From assembly GCF_900109755.1 (NCBI RefSeq), contig NZ_FOAR01000004.1:38259-102258 (forward strand): DNA of 64,000 nucleotides, read 5' to 3'. Within the stretch, counting starts at the first letter, position 1, and every line of letters begins with the position of its first letter. Shown piece after piece: positions 28,873 through 38,315 of this stretch. Both the position numbers and the translations under genes were made by a program. This DNA is from Pseudomonas agarici (GTDB lineage Bacteria; Pseudomonadota; Gammaproteobacteria; Pseudomonadales; Pseudomonadaceae). The notes under the pieces were generated by a model. It saw nothing but the letters and a program-made list of their open reading frames with translations. It was not told the origin of the DNA and ran no database searches.

Positions 28873-30057
28873 CTAGCGGTACAAGTCCTCGCGGGTCCAT
28901 GGCAGGTCATGGCTACCGTCGGCGAAGGGTTTTACCGCGAGGATCTGGTGTAGATTGATCCAGCCTTTCTCGAAGGCATAGGCGCAACCGGCCAGATACA
29001 ACCGCCAGATTCGCAGGGCTTTTTTTGGAACTTGCCGGGCGGCGGCTTCAAGGTTGTTTTCCAGGCGCTGGCTCCAGAAGTTCAGGGTTTTGGCGTAATG
29101 CAGCCGCAGGCTTTCCACGTCGACCACTTCCAGCCCGGCCTCGCTGATGTATGCCGAAATCATCGACAGGTGCGGCAGCTCACCGTTGGGGAACACGTAA
29201 CGATCGATAAAATCCCCAGCCCCGCGCCCGACCGGACGCCCGTCGGTGTGCTTGGCAGTGATGCCATGGTTCATCACCAGGCCGCCCTCGCGTACCGCAC
29301 CGAACAGGATATCGCTGTATTGCTTGAGGTTGGCGTGGCCGACATGTTCGAACATGCCGACACTGACCACCTTGTCGAAACGTCCATCCTGAGGCAGATC
29401 GCGATAATCGAGCAGTTGCAGTTCGACCTTATCCTGTAGGCCTTCGGCGATGACCCGCGCCTTCGCCAGGGCCAACTGTTCCTTGCTTAGCGTAATACCG
29501 AACACTTTCACTCCGAACTCTCGGGCCGCGAAACGCGCCAGGCCACCCCAACCGCAACCGACATCCAGCAGGTATTCGCCCGGTTGCAGGCGCAACTTGC
29601 GACACAAGTGGCGGAACTTGGCCTGTTGGGCCTCTTCGAGGCTGGCATCTTCGGTTTCGAAGTAGGCGCAGGAGTAGACCATGTCACGGTCCAACCAGAG
29701 CTGGTAGAACTCATTGGAAAGGTCATAGTGATAGGAAATGGAAGCCGCGTCGGTTGCCTTATCGTGGGCCTGGCGCACCGGAAGGTTGTCCCCTTCATCT
29801 TCCAGCAAAGCCTGGCTCAACTCGTCACAGACTCGCACCACTTCACTGACCGAGCCTTCGAGCTCCAGCTTGCCCTCGACAAACGCAGTGCCCAGCAAAT
29901 CCAGCGTGGGATGAGTGAATTGCGCGACCAACTGCGGGTCGTTGACGATGATGGTGACCCGGGGCGTCGGCCCAAGATTGAATTCATGGCCGTCCCAGAG
30001 TCTTAGACGTAGCGGTAGCTGAAGATTCTGTAAGGCCGGTGGAAGTTGCGCGAGCAT
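28873..30057 (-). CDS. cfa: cyclopropane-fatty-acyl-phospholipid synthase
   Basis: This 394-residue SAM-dependent enzyme methylenates unsaturated phospholipid acyl chains, typically in stationary phase. The SAM loop reads LLDVGCGWGGLARFAA. SVGMFEHVGHANLKQY, WSQRLENN and YLAGCAYAF are family features. ATG 30057 (MLAQLPPAL) has GAGGG at a good distance; the frame extends 15 codons further without homology. It is probably monocistronic. Confidence 0.92.
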   Translation of the reverse strand: MLAQLPPALQNLQLPLRLRLWDGHEFNLGPTPRVTIIVNDPQLVAQFTHPTLDLLGTAFVEGKLELEGSVSEVVRVCDELSQALLEDEGDNLPVRQAHDKATDAASISYHYDLSNEFYQLWLDRDMVYSCAYFETEDASLEEAQQAKFRHLCRKLRLQPGEYLLDVGCGWGGLARFAAREFGVKVFGITLSKEQLALAKARVIAEGLQDKVELQLLDYRDLPQDGRFDKVVSVGMFEHVGHANLKQYSDILFGAVREGGLVMNHGITAKHTDGRPVGRGAGDFIDRYVFPNGELPHLSMISAYISEAGLEVVDVESLRLHYAKTLNFWSQRLENNLEAAARQVPKKALRIWRLYLAGCAYAFEKGWINLHQILAVKPFADGSHDLPWTREDLYR

Positions 30058-30355
30058 GAATGGTCCCTCTTGTTTCAGACGTCTGATTAAAGGGTAGCGC
30101 ATCCACGGGAACTGTCAGCCTATCGAGATAATAGTCCCGAATTATGGGGTTAATCCGACATTGGAGAACGGTCGCTTTCTGTCGTTACAACCCTCGACAA
30201 AAATATTCGAAAAAATAGAGACCTTGAAATCTCGCAAAACCCGATAAACGCAGCGAGCTTACCCACGAAAGCAGCCTTGATACCACCAAAGCTTCATGGG
30301 CAAGCCCCCGCATAAACCGGCGCCTACCATTGCGCCCCATCGAGCTTGCGGCCAG

Positions 30356-32263
30356 TCATTCGGGTAACTTGGGCAACGGTTCTTGGAATCGCAGCAGGCG
30401 TCCGGCATTGCCCAGCACCAGCAAGGTACTGAGGTTGTGCAGCAACGCCGCAATCATCGCGCCCGCCGCCCCCAGCCAGCCGAAAGCCGCCGCCGCGACA
30501 ATGGCCAGGGTCCAGCCCAGGCCGATCACCACATTGGCTTGCAGGGTTCGTCGGCACTGGCGGCTCAGGCGTACACAGGTCCCCAGGCGACGCAGGTCGC
30601 TGCCGATCAACACCACGTCCGCCGAAGCCAGGGCGATATCCGCCCCACCCGCGCCCATTGCCACACCCACCACCCCGGCCTTGAGCGCCAGCGAGTCGTT
30701 GATACCATCTCCCACGACCATCGGTCGGAAGCCGCTACCGATCTCACCGAGCACGCGGGTGAGCTTGTCCTCGGGCAAGGCCTGGGCCTCGATATCGCTG
30801 ATTCCGACTTCCCGCGCCAAGCTGTCCGCTACGCTCTGACGATCACCCGTCAACAGCAGTTGCCGACCCAACCCCAACTCGCGCAACTCGGCCAACGCCT
30901 GGCGGGCTTCAGGCTTGACGCTGTCGGCCAACAACAACCAGGCGAGAAACTCGCCATTGAGCGCCAATCCGGCAATCGGCCCGTCGTGCTCGGGCACCGC
31001 CGGTGTGGCAATTGCCAGTTGCTTAAACAGCTCGGGCCGGCCCAGCGCCGCCTGGCCCTGAGCTGTACGCGCCACGACACCCAGTCCCTGGCGCTCATGG
31101 ACCTCGCTCAATTCAATCCACTGCGTCGGCACCACCAATCCGGCCAGCGCCCGACTGACGGGATGGCTGCTGGCCGAACCAAGGCTGGCGGCCAGACTCA
31201 GCAAGGGCGCCTGATCGACAACCTCGGTTTGCAACGAGTGCAGGCGCAGGGTGCCATGGGTCAAGGTGCCGGTCTTGTCTACCACCAGCGAGGTCAAGTC
31301 CGCCAGTTCTTCGAGAAACGCCGAACTGCGAATCAGGATACCGTGCCGCGCCGCCACTGCGATCCCGGCAACCGCCGTTGCCGGCGCCGACAACACCAAC
31401 GCACAAGGACAGGCCGCCACCAGTACCGCGAGCATCGCTTGGGCATTGTGAGTGACAAACCAAGTGACCGCCGCAATCATCAGCACCAACACCATATAGC
31501 TGCCGGCATAACGCTCCAGAAGACGGGTGATTGGCGGTTTCGCCCGTTCGGCGCTCTGCATCAATGCAATGACCTTACCCAGGGTCGACTCATCGCCGGT
31601 CCGGGTCACTTCGATACGCAGCAAGCCATCGAGATTAATCGCCCCACCGAACACCAGCACCCCGGCGCAAGCTTCCAGCGGCACCGACTCGCCAGTGATT
31701 GGTGCGGTGTCCAGGCTCGCCTGGCCCGACAGCACCACGCCATCGGCTGGCACCCGGTCGCCGGCGCGTACCTCGACCTGGTCGCCAGCCTTGAGCGTGG
31801 CGTTATCCACTTCCAGCACGCTGCCATCGGCCTGTACACAGCGAGCATGACTGCGGGTCAGGCGGCCAAGGGCGCCTATGGCTTCCTGAGAGCCGATCAC
31901 GCTACGCTCTTCAAGCACATGACCGAAGATCATAATGATCGGCAGCAAGGCGGCGGTCAGCAGGTCGCCGGTGGCCCAGGCACCGAGCATCGCCAGAGCG
32001 ATCAACTGGTCGGTGATCCCGTGCAAGCTCGGATAGCGCAGGCTGTACCACGCCGAGCGCATCACCGGCACGGCCACCAGAATCGAGGCGAAACCCAGCA
32101 GTAACTGGCTGACACCGGTCTGTTCGGGCGCCAGCCAGCGCCACACCAGGCCCAGGCCGAGCAGACCAAGGGCAAGCATCGCCAGCACCAACTGGCGCGC
32201 CGCGCTGCGTTGTTCGGCGCCGCTCAACAGGCTTGGTGCAGGTAGTGCGAGGTGACTACTCAT
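30356..32263 (-). CDS. P1B-type heavy-metal ATPase
   Basis: This 635-residue inner-membrane metal pump has CPC in transmembrane metal site VAACPCALVLSAPATAVAG, phosphorylation site VDKTGTLTHG, TGES actuator loop and hinge GDGINDSLAL. There is no N-terminal HMA or Cys-rich domain; the N-terminus is short. CPC pumps of this type move Cu, Zn, Cd or Co. It is the last gene of a four-gene unit with three SPFH proteins, overlapping the preceding stop by four bases, and a Zur-like box heads the unit. Role inferred: metal transfer across the inner membrane, perhaps loading periplasmic enzymes during zinc scarcity. Confidence 0.9.
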   Translation of the reverse strand: MSSHLALPAPSLLSGAEQRSAARQLVLAMLALGLLGLGLVWRWLAPEQTGVSQLLLGFASILVAVPVMRSAWYSLRYPSLHGITDQLIALAMLGAWATGDLLTAALLPIIMIFGHVLEERSVIGSQEAIGALGRLTRSHARCVQADGSVLEVDNATLKAGDQVEVRAGDRVPADGVVLSGQASLDTAPITGESVPLEACAGVLVFGGAINLDGLLRIEVTRTGDESTLGKVIALMQSAERAKPPITRLLERYAGSYMVLVLMIAAVTWFVTHNAQAMLAVLVAACPCALVLSAPATAVAGIAVAARHGILIRSSAFLEELADLTSLVVDKTGTLTHGTLRLHSLQTEVVDQAPLLSLAASLGSASSHPVSRALAGLVVPTQWIELSEVHERQGLGVVARTAQGQAALGRPELFKQLAIATPAVPEHDGPIAGLALNGEFLAWLLLADSVKPEARQALAELRELGLGRQLLLTGDRQSVADSLAREVGISDIEAQALPEDKLTRVLGEIGSGFRPMVVGDGINDSLALKAGVVGVAMGAGGADIALASADVVLIGSDLRRLGTCVRLSRQCRRTLQANVVIGLGWTLAIVAAAAFGWLGAAGAMIAALLHNLSTLLVLGNAGRLLRFQEPLPKLPE

Positions 32264-33318
32264 TGTTCAGCTCCCTGGATGATCAGGCGGGCATCGTCTC
32301 GAGGATCGACCGTGGTCACCGACCCGGCTTGACCGAGAATCTTCGGCAAACGCTCGCGGTACAGACGCAGCAACAGGCCCGGATCGCTGCCGTCCTGCTG
32401 CGCCTTGGCCAGACTCATCACCGTCGCCGTATCGGCCTGAGCCTTGGCCAGGCGCTCGCTGGCCTGAGCCTCGGCGACCCGGACCAGACGATCAGCGTCC
32501 TGGGTCGCCGACTGGCTGAGCTTGGCCGCTTCGTTATGGGCATTGGCAACGGCCTTGTCCGCCTGCTGACTCGCAGTCAGCACCGCGTTGAAGGCATTCA
32601 CAGCCGGGCCTGGCAGGCTCGACTGCACGTCGACCCGCGCCACTTCGACGCCAATCCCCTGCCCGGTGGTCGCTAGCTCGGCCAGACGCCGGTTGACCCC
32701 CTGTAACAGATCGCCCCGCAAGCGCTCACGACGTTCGGCGGCCTGGCCGTCGCTGCCGAGCAGTTCGGGCCGAGCCACCAGGATGGTGTCCAGGTCACGC
32801 GCCGCCGTCAGCGCCACAGCGCTGCGGGTGACAATCCGGTCGAGGGCCGGTAGCACATGCTCGGCCTGGAGCACAAAGGCGTAGGGGTCGGTGACCTTGT
32901 AGAACACCCGCACATCCAGTTGCACCACTCCCGCATCGCCGGTCAACAGGTAACCGGAGCCGGCCAGCGTGTCGTTGACCGGTGTCGTCAGGGCCGCCTG
33001 GCGATCAGCCTTCAGGGCTGCATCGGAGCGCAACAGGCCTTGCACTCGACGCTCGATCACCCGATCCGCCGCTGGCAGAATCACCACCTGCTCGAACGGC
33101 TGCGGCCAGGCCAACAACAGCCCGGCATCCTGGACCCGTTCCAGTGCGCCGAGACGCAGAACCACCGCACGGTCCTGTGGGTCGATCTGCCGGACATTGG
33201 AAAAGACCCAGGCCAACGCCGCCAGCAGCGTCACCCCATACAGGCCGAGAAACGCCAGGCGCCCAGCCTGAATCCACGGGCTGTGCAGACCCGTTTCCTG
33301 TTCAGGACGCTCGTTCAT
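32260..33318 (-). CDS. SPFH-domain membrane protein (HflC/HflK-like) 1
   Basis: This 352-residue protein has a single N-terminal membrane helix (LAFLGLYGVTLLAALAWVFS) followed by an SPFH/band-7 domain (QDRAVVLRLGALE, VQLDVRVFYKVTDPYAFVL) and a long alanine-rich helix (QQADKAVANAHNEAAKLSQS). This is the HflK/HflC layout. It is likely assembled with the two other SPFH proteins here into a periplasm-facing oligomer. Overlaps its neighbours by four bases on both sides, so translation is coupled. Confidence 0.88.
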   Translation of the reverse strand: MNERPEQETGLHSPWIQAGRLAFLGLYGVTLLAALAWVFSNVRQIDPQDRAVVLRLGALERVQDAGLLLAWPQPFEQVVILPAADRVIERRVQGLLRSDAALKADRQAALTTPVNDTLAGSGYLLTGDAGVVQLDVRVFYKVTDPYAFVLQAEHVLPALDRIVTRSAVALTAARDLDTILVARPELLGSDGQAAERRERLRGDLLQGVNRRLAELATTGQGIGVEVARVDVQSSLPGPAVNAFNAVLTASQQADKAVANAHNEAAKLSQSATQDADRLVRVAEAQASERLAKAQADTATVMSLAKAQQDGSDPGLLLRLYRERLPKILGQAGSVTTVDPRDDARLIIQGAEQ

Positions 33319-34337
33319 GGCTGCGATCCACTCTTGCCATCAGCGCCGGGCGGACCGTCCACCAAAATCCGGAACGGCGCCGCGTCGGTGCGTAGGATCA
33401 ACCGGCTGCCGGGGGTGACGATGGTGCCAAGGGTGTCCAGTGAACGCAGCAAGTTGTACAACTGTGGCGAACCGGCGTAGGCCCGCCCGTAGATCTGGGC
33501 CGCCTCGACCCGCGACTGCGCTTCGATATCCGCCGCCTTGACCGTGGCATCGGCTTGCAGAATGCGCGCGTCGCGTTCGGCGGCGGAACGGATCTGCGCG
33601 GCTTCGCGTTTGCCGATTGCCGTGCGTTCGGTGGCGATGGTTTCACGTTCGGCACGCATCCGGTCGACAGTGGCCGAGAGCGTGACCGACGGTAAAGTCA
33701 GGCGCTCGACGCCGACCTGCAAAACTCGCACGCCATAGGTCGAAAGCAATTGCTGGTCGATCTGCTGGCGCAAATGCGCTTCGAAATCGGCGATCCGTAC
33801 TTGGCTGGCATCGGTGTTGACCAGGCTCGACAGGTCGAAGCTGGCGGCGGTGGTTTCCAGGGCCGAGCCGACGAAGGTGCGAATCTGCCGTGCCGCTTCG
33901 TCCGGCTGATTGCGCACCGCACGCATGAAGCGCTCGACATTCTGCGGGTCGCCCTGGACCTGCCACGCCACGTAGGCCTGGATGATGATGCGCAGGCCAT
34001 CGCGGGTACCGACATCCTGCAAGCCGCTGGAGGTGGTGCGCAGGCGCAGATCGACCGGAATCGCCGCTTCGAACGGTGCCGGCCAGCGCCAACCGAGGCC
34101 CGGCTCCAGCAACACCCGCGATGGGTTGCCGAAGCGGGTGATCACCGTGGCCTCGCCGGAACGCACCTGCACCAGGCTCGCCGCAGCGACCGCGAACAGA
34201 ATCAGCAACAGCACCCAGCCCATGCGTCGCCACGGAAAAGGTCCGGCGCTGGCGCCTTCGCCAGCATGATGATGGTGGCCGTGATGATGACCATGACCGG
34301 CATGATCGTGATGGTCGTGTGAATGAGACAGACTCAA
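33315..34337 (-). CDS. His-rich SPFH-domain membrane protein 2
   Basis: This 340-residue protein starts with a cytosolic tail extremely rich in His (MSLSHSHDHHDHAGHGHHHG, then HHHHAGEG), followed by one membrane helix (MGWVLLLILFAVAAASLVQV) and an SPFH domain (GEATVITRFGNPSRVLLEPG; LRIIIQAYVAWQVQGDPQNV). The tail would be suited to bind or deliver zinc to the ATPase encoded in the same unit; this is inference. Start ATG 34337 overlaps the preceding gene's stop. Confidence 0.9.
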   Translation of the reverse strand: MSLSHSHDHHDHAGHGHHHGHHHHAGEGASAGPFPWRRMGWVLLLILFAVAAASLVQVRSGEATVITRFGNPSRVLLEPGLGWRWPAPFEAAIPVDLRLRTTSSGLQDVGTRDGLRIIIQAYVAWQVQGDPQNVERFMRAVRNQPDEAARQIRTFVGSALETTAASFDLSSLVNTDASQVRIADFEAHLRQQIDQQLLSTYGVRVLQVGVERLTLPSVTLSATVDRMRAERETIATERTAIGKREAAQIRSAAERDARILQADATVKAADIEAQSRVEAAQIYGRAYAGSPQLYNLLRSLDTLGTIVTPGSRLILRTDAAPFRILVDGPPGADGKSGSQP

Positions 34338-36295
34338 GGGGTGACTCCTTGCTGAACGGCTTTACGCGGCGGCGACGAAGGATCGACCGGCAGCGTGAAT
34401 GAACGCAGATCAATGGTGGGCGCACTGTGGCCCCCCAGACGATGATCGAGAATAAGCAACCTGGCCTTGCCCAGCCCCTGGCTCAGTCGTGCCAGGTACT
34501 GCTCCAGCACGAAAGCCCGTCCGGCCTGGGCATAAGCTTTCTGTTCGGCGGTGAAACGCAGGTCCGCCGCCCGAGCGTCGGCCTGCACTTCACGCGCCGT
34601 CGCCTCAGCCTGGTCACGGAGAATGCTGGCCTGCAATTGCGCCTGGTTAGCTTGTTCGCTGGCGGCACCGCGCTCACGCGAGATCAGGGCCTGAGCGCTG
34701 ATCTGTGCGGCCTGCACCGCGTGATAGGCATTAGCCGCACCGGCCGGCGGGTGAATCGCCTCCACCACCGTGGCGAGGATCTCCACGCCGCTGTCGAGTT
34801 GCTGCAGGTCGGCCTGCACCGCACGACCGATATCGTCAGCCAGCGCGCCGCGTTGTTCGCCCAACAGGCCGTCGAGGGTGCGCGAGGCGAAATCATGCAC
34901 AAGCACCCGGCTGGCAGTGCTGCGAATCAGCGTCGGGACATCGGCGCTGTTATAGGTGGCTGCCAGTGCCGCCTGATCGCTCAGGCCGATACGATAGACA
35001 AATCGCACATCCATGTTGACGATCTGAAAGCCCTGCTTGTCGCCGCTGCTGCTGGCGATCACCTGGGACTTTTCGTTCACATGACTGGCATCCCACAACC
35101 GATTGGCGCTGGCAGGTGGCGGGCCTTCGGCGGATTCGAGTTCGGCTGAGGCGGCGTCGACGCTGGTCGCCAGTTCGTGGACCACGCCGTTTTCCACCGC
35201 CAGCACGCGACCCAACGGCCAGGGCAGACCGATATGCAGCCCAGGGCCGAAAACCTCCACGGGTTTGCCGAACCGTTCATAGATACCGCGGCCCTGAAGC
35301 GGTACTTCGCTGATCCCGCTCAGCAACCAACCGACCGCCATGACCACCGCCAGCACCGGGATAAACGCCCGGCGCATAAAGCTGAAGGCCCAGATCTGGC
35401 GCAGGTCAATGCCGAAGCGGTTGTGCAGTTCATCTTGCAGCGCCATCAACGGCCGCGGCGGCCAACGCAGCAATCCGGCAATAAAGCTGGTGGCGATCAG
35501 CCGGGGCTCAAGGCGTTCACGGCGAGGGCTGAACAGCGACAGCAGCGCCCGTAGCAGCAGCTCCGCCGCCACAGCGGCCGGCAACAGGCCGATCAGCGCG
35601 GCCAGGCGGGCCGGCCACAAAGCCTGCGGACCGCTGAATAACAGGCACAGGGCGCTGAACGCCAGCACTGTGATCGCGACCCTGAGCACTTGGGCCAGGG
35701 CCTGCGCCTCCGGCCATTCGGCATCATGGGCCTGGGCAAGCTGACGCTCCAACACCAGCAGGACGAACGCCAACAGCAGGCCCAGCGCCGCCGCGACGGA
35801 GCCGCTCAGGCCCAGGTCTGTCCCGACCGGCGCCAGACTCCAAGCCTGCTCGATACTCCACAGTGCCAGCAACGACCAGCCGGCCAGCCATAGCGTGTCG
35901 GGGCCGATCTGGACCAGGGCGTTGCGCCAGACGCTGTTGCAGCGAGCGACCAGCCGTTCATAGGCTCCCGGCAGTTCAAGTGGCGGTGGTGCGAAAACCT
36001 CGCCGGTTTCGACCGCGATCGGCGACCTCGCCTGCTCGCGCCAGCGTGCCACCCCGGCGGCCGATTGCAACGCCGCGACCACCACCAGCAGCGCAGCGAC
36101 GTTATTGTTCAGCAACATCGACCAGATCGAAGTCGGCGCAAAGAGCCCGACAAAGAACCCCACCACCAGGCCACTGACCGCCAGGCCGGTCAGGCCGATT
36201 CCCAGCCACCGTAGCCGGCGAGCCTGATAACCCGCACGTTGGAAGCGCGGCAGGCTTTCCAGATCGGCCTTCGGCGCTTCAAGATCCACTCGCAT
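34334..36295 (-). CDS. polytopic SPFH-domain protein (HflK-like) 3
   Basis: This protein of about 653 residues has roughly six to seven membrane segments in the first ~330 residues (LGIGLTGLAVSGLVVGFFVG; VAALLVVVAALQSAAGVARW; then more), unlike canonical HflK, which has one. A C-terminal SPFH domain follows (GRGIYERFGKPVEVFGPGLH; QIVNMDVRFVYRIGLSDQAA) and an Ala/Gln-rich helix. GGAG lies five bases before ATG 36295. It is first in the four-gene unit, about 120 bases after a Zur-like box. The fusion of a multi-span domain to SPFH is unusual and makes this a distinct family from HflK. Confidence 0.88.
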   Translation of the reverse strand: MRVDLEAPKADLESLPRFQRAGYQARRLRWLGIGLTGLAVSGLVVGFFVGLFAPTSIWSMLLNNNVAALLVVVAALQSAAGVARWREQARSPIAVETGEVFAPPPLELPGAYERLVARCNSVWRNALVQIGPDTLWLAGWSLLALWSIEQAWSLAPVGTDLGLSGSVAAALGLLLAFVLLVLERQLAQAHDAEWPEAQALAQVLRVAITVLAFSALCLLFSGPQALWPARLAALIGLLPAAVAAELLLRALLSLFSPRRERLEPRLIATSFIAGLLRWPPRPLMALQDELHNRFGIDLRQIWAFSFMRRAFIPVLAVVMAVGWLLSGISEVPLQGRGIYERFGKPVEVFGPGLHIGLPWPLGRVLAVENGVVHELATSVDAASAELESAEGPPPASANRLWDASHVNEKSQVIASSSGDKQGFQIVNMDVRFVYRIGLSDQAALAATYNSADVPTLIRSTASRVLVHDFASRTLDGLLGEQRGALADDIGRAVQADLQQLDSGVEILATVVEAIHPPAGAANAYHAVQAAQISAQALISRERGAASEQANQAQLQASILRDQAEATAREVQADARAADLRFTAEQKAYAQAGRAFVLEQYLARLSQGLGKARLLILDHRLGGHSAPTIDLRSFTLPVDPSSPPRKAVQQGVTP

Positions 36296-36413
36296 GTCTA
36301 CTCCAAAACCCGATGCCACCATCGAGGTCATCCATCGTCAAAATCACTGGCGTGCCGAGATTCTCGTCGAGCCACCATGACGGTGCGCATCGTCGGACAC
36401 CTTGAAGCATTTG

Positions 36414-36426
36414 GTTACGATATAAC
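36414..36426. promoter_or_regulatory. Zur-like box before SPFH/P-type ATPase unit
   Basis: gttacgatataac matches the Zur core GTTATAATATAAC at 11 of 13 positions. It is about 120 bases upstream of the first SPFH gene's ATG, on the correct side for controlling that operon. Confidence 0.65.
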
Positions 36427-37053
36427 AGAAAGAGTGAATTTTTTGTTCACAACGCACTTTTTATTCACGCCACCGAAAAACTCCGGCATTGCTCCGGGCA
36501 TACCGATAGCCTCCATAGGCCTGTACACCTGGATGTCGGCTCCTCGCGCAAGTGATTGCCGGCCATGAAGCGCCATAAAGCGCACAATAGAACCCAGGAC
36601 ACCTATAGCTCCGAGTAGTGTTGTCATAATATGTGAAAATCGAAAAAAGATTGTTCTTACATATATTTAAAACCACTCCTACAGACCGACATATCCAGAT
36701 AAACTGCTACTATCAAAAACGACACCAATGTAACAAAATTCAATAGCTACGCGGCTTGATTGGCGATTCACCAGTGACTAACATCCTGCCACTTGAATAT
36801 TTATATGGCACCTTTTCCGAAATCCCATCCTATTAAACGCGAGGTCATTGAAAAAGTTGAAGATAGTGCCTGAAGCCTGGCAATAGAAGTCGAACACTTC
36901 TGTTGCTTGTTGAAATATTCATGTAGTCGAGCCTATAAACTCGAAAATCCATAACTATAGGCCAAACGGCCAAAACACTTGATACACTCCGTGCGTGCCG
37001 GTGACCCATAATATCGCCAACACTCGACACGCACTCCGAGCGACGGAGCCGCC
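36427..37053. other. AT-rich intergenic region
   Basis: Between the Zur-like box and the next gene there is about 630 bases of AT-rich sequence. I see no RNA gene, clear terminator or repeat. A 70-codon minus-strand frame (36415-36627) begins within it but has no clear ribosome binding site or family resemblance. Confidence 0.5.
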
Positions 37054-37392
37054 ATGAGTCGAAACCTGAGTCAATATCGTTATTTCCAACGGCCTCCAAG
37101 GCCTGTCGGTCATTCCAGCAGCATGAGTTGCCTGACCATCAATCAACCCGGAGCGCGGTTGGCATTGAACAACCTGCTGGATTTGATCAGTCATGAGATT
37201 CACCAGCAAGACGATGAAAAAGTTCATCGCCTGACCTTCAAGAGCGGCCAGACGCTCTGCATAACAGTCGACGCCAGACTGATTACGGTTCGGGGTCCGC
37301 GCATCGATTTCCATACCGACTCACATTATCCCTCGACGACCTATCTCGAAGATCCTGCATTGAGCAACGATACCAATAAGATACTCTCTTAA
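37054..37392 (+). CDS. hypothetical protein
   Basis: This 112-residue hydrophilic protein has GGAG five bases before ATG 37054, which supports its reality. Motifs: SQYRYFQRPPRP at the N-terminus, a helical middle (LALNNLLDLISHEIHQQ) and CITVDARLITVRGPRIDF beta strands. No membrane or signal sequence. Family not recognised. Confidence 0.6.
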   Translation: MSRNLSQYRYFQRPPRPVGHSSSMSCLTINQPGARLALNNLLDLISHEIHQQDDEKVHRLTFKSGQTLCITVDARLITVRGPRIDFHTDSHYPSTTYLEDPALSNDTNKILS

Positions 37393-37515
37393 CCGTCCTG
37401 CCCATGAATCCAGGCACGTAGTAGCTGGATTCATGGCTATGGGCCTGCAGTTTTATCCAGACGCTAATGTCAGCCCTTGTCATGGATGGCACTATTCAAC
37501 TGCCCAAAAGAGCAA

Positions 37516-38181
37516 TCATGGCGACTTCGTGCCGCTGCGGGCCTCACCGCCTCCGGCGCTCTGCAAACCGACAGCGGTCCGCGGCATCGGCACAAAGCCT
37601 GGCAGGGCTTCGATACGCGCCAACCAGACCCGCACATTCGGGTAGTCGGCCAGCGATACGTTACCTTCCGGCGCATGGGCCACGTAGCTATAGCCAGCGA
37701 CATCGGCAATGGTCGGCTCGCTGCCCACCAGATACGGCGTATGGCTCAACTCCTGCTCAAGCACCTGGAGCAATGCGTGGGAACGGCTGATAGCGTCCTC
37801 GGCGTCAAAAGGGGCGCCAAACACCGTGATCAATCTTGCTCGCGCCGGACCGAAGGCAATCTCCCCCGCCGCCACCGACAACCAGCGCTGAACGCGGGCG
37901 GCGCCCACCGGATCGGTTGGCAACCAACGACCGTCGCCGTATTTGTGTGCCAGGTACACCAGGATCGCATTGGAGTCGGCCAGGATCACACCCTGGTCGT
38001 CGATCAGCGGCACTTGGCCAAAAGCGTTCAGTGCCAGGTAATCCGATTTCTTGTGAGCGCCACTGGGAAGATCCACATGGATCAGTTCGACCGGAAGACC
38101 AAGCAGCGACAGCATCAATTCGACACGATGAGCATGACCGGAACGGGAAAAGTTGTAGAGCTTGATGGCAGTCTGGGGCAT
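37516..38181 (-). CDS. glutathione S-transferase
   Basis: This 221-residue cytosolic GST has a thioredoxin-like N-terminal domain ([40 protein letters not shown], the glutathione-binding cis-Pro and Asp-Ser pair) and an all-helical C-terminal domain ([20 protein letters not shown]). The Ser in NFSRSGH is the expected catalytic residue of beta/theta-like GSTs. ATG 38181 is chosen over 38193. Substrate unknown. Confidence 0.9.
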   Translation of the reverse strand: MPQTAIKLYNFSRSGHAHRVELMLSLLGLPVELIHVDLPSGAHKKSDYLALNAFGQVPLIDDQGVILADSNAILVYLAHKYGDGRWLPTDPVGAARVQRWLSVAAGEIAFGPARARLITVFGAPFDAEDAISRSHALLQVLEQELSHTPYLVGSEPTIADVAGYSYVAHAPEGNVSLADYPNVRVWLARIEALPGFVPMPRTAVGLQSAGGGEARSGTKSP

Positions 38182-38315
38182 GAGTGACTCCACGGGGCAG
38201 TAGGCGAACCAGGATGGTTCACACCCATGGCATCATCTTCCACCTTCAATGAAAACAACAGATGTACCATCGGTCACTTTTTTTCGTCTATCAGCGCCCC
38301 AAAAAGCCAAGTTAA

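Noticed and set aside
34334..36295. Canonical HflK of the FtsH complex
   Set aside because: It has several membrane segments and operates beside a metal ATPase; the true hflKC lies with hfq/hflX in Pseudomonas.
36415..36627. 70-codon minus-strand frame before the SPFH operon
   Set aside because: No clear ribosome binding site or family match, and its end overlaps the Zur-like box.
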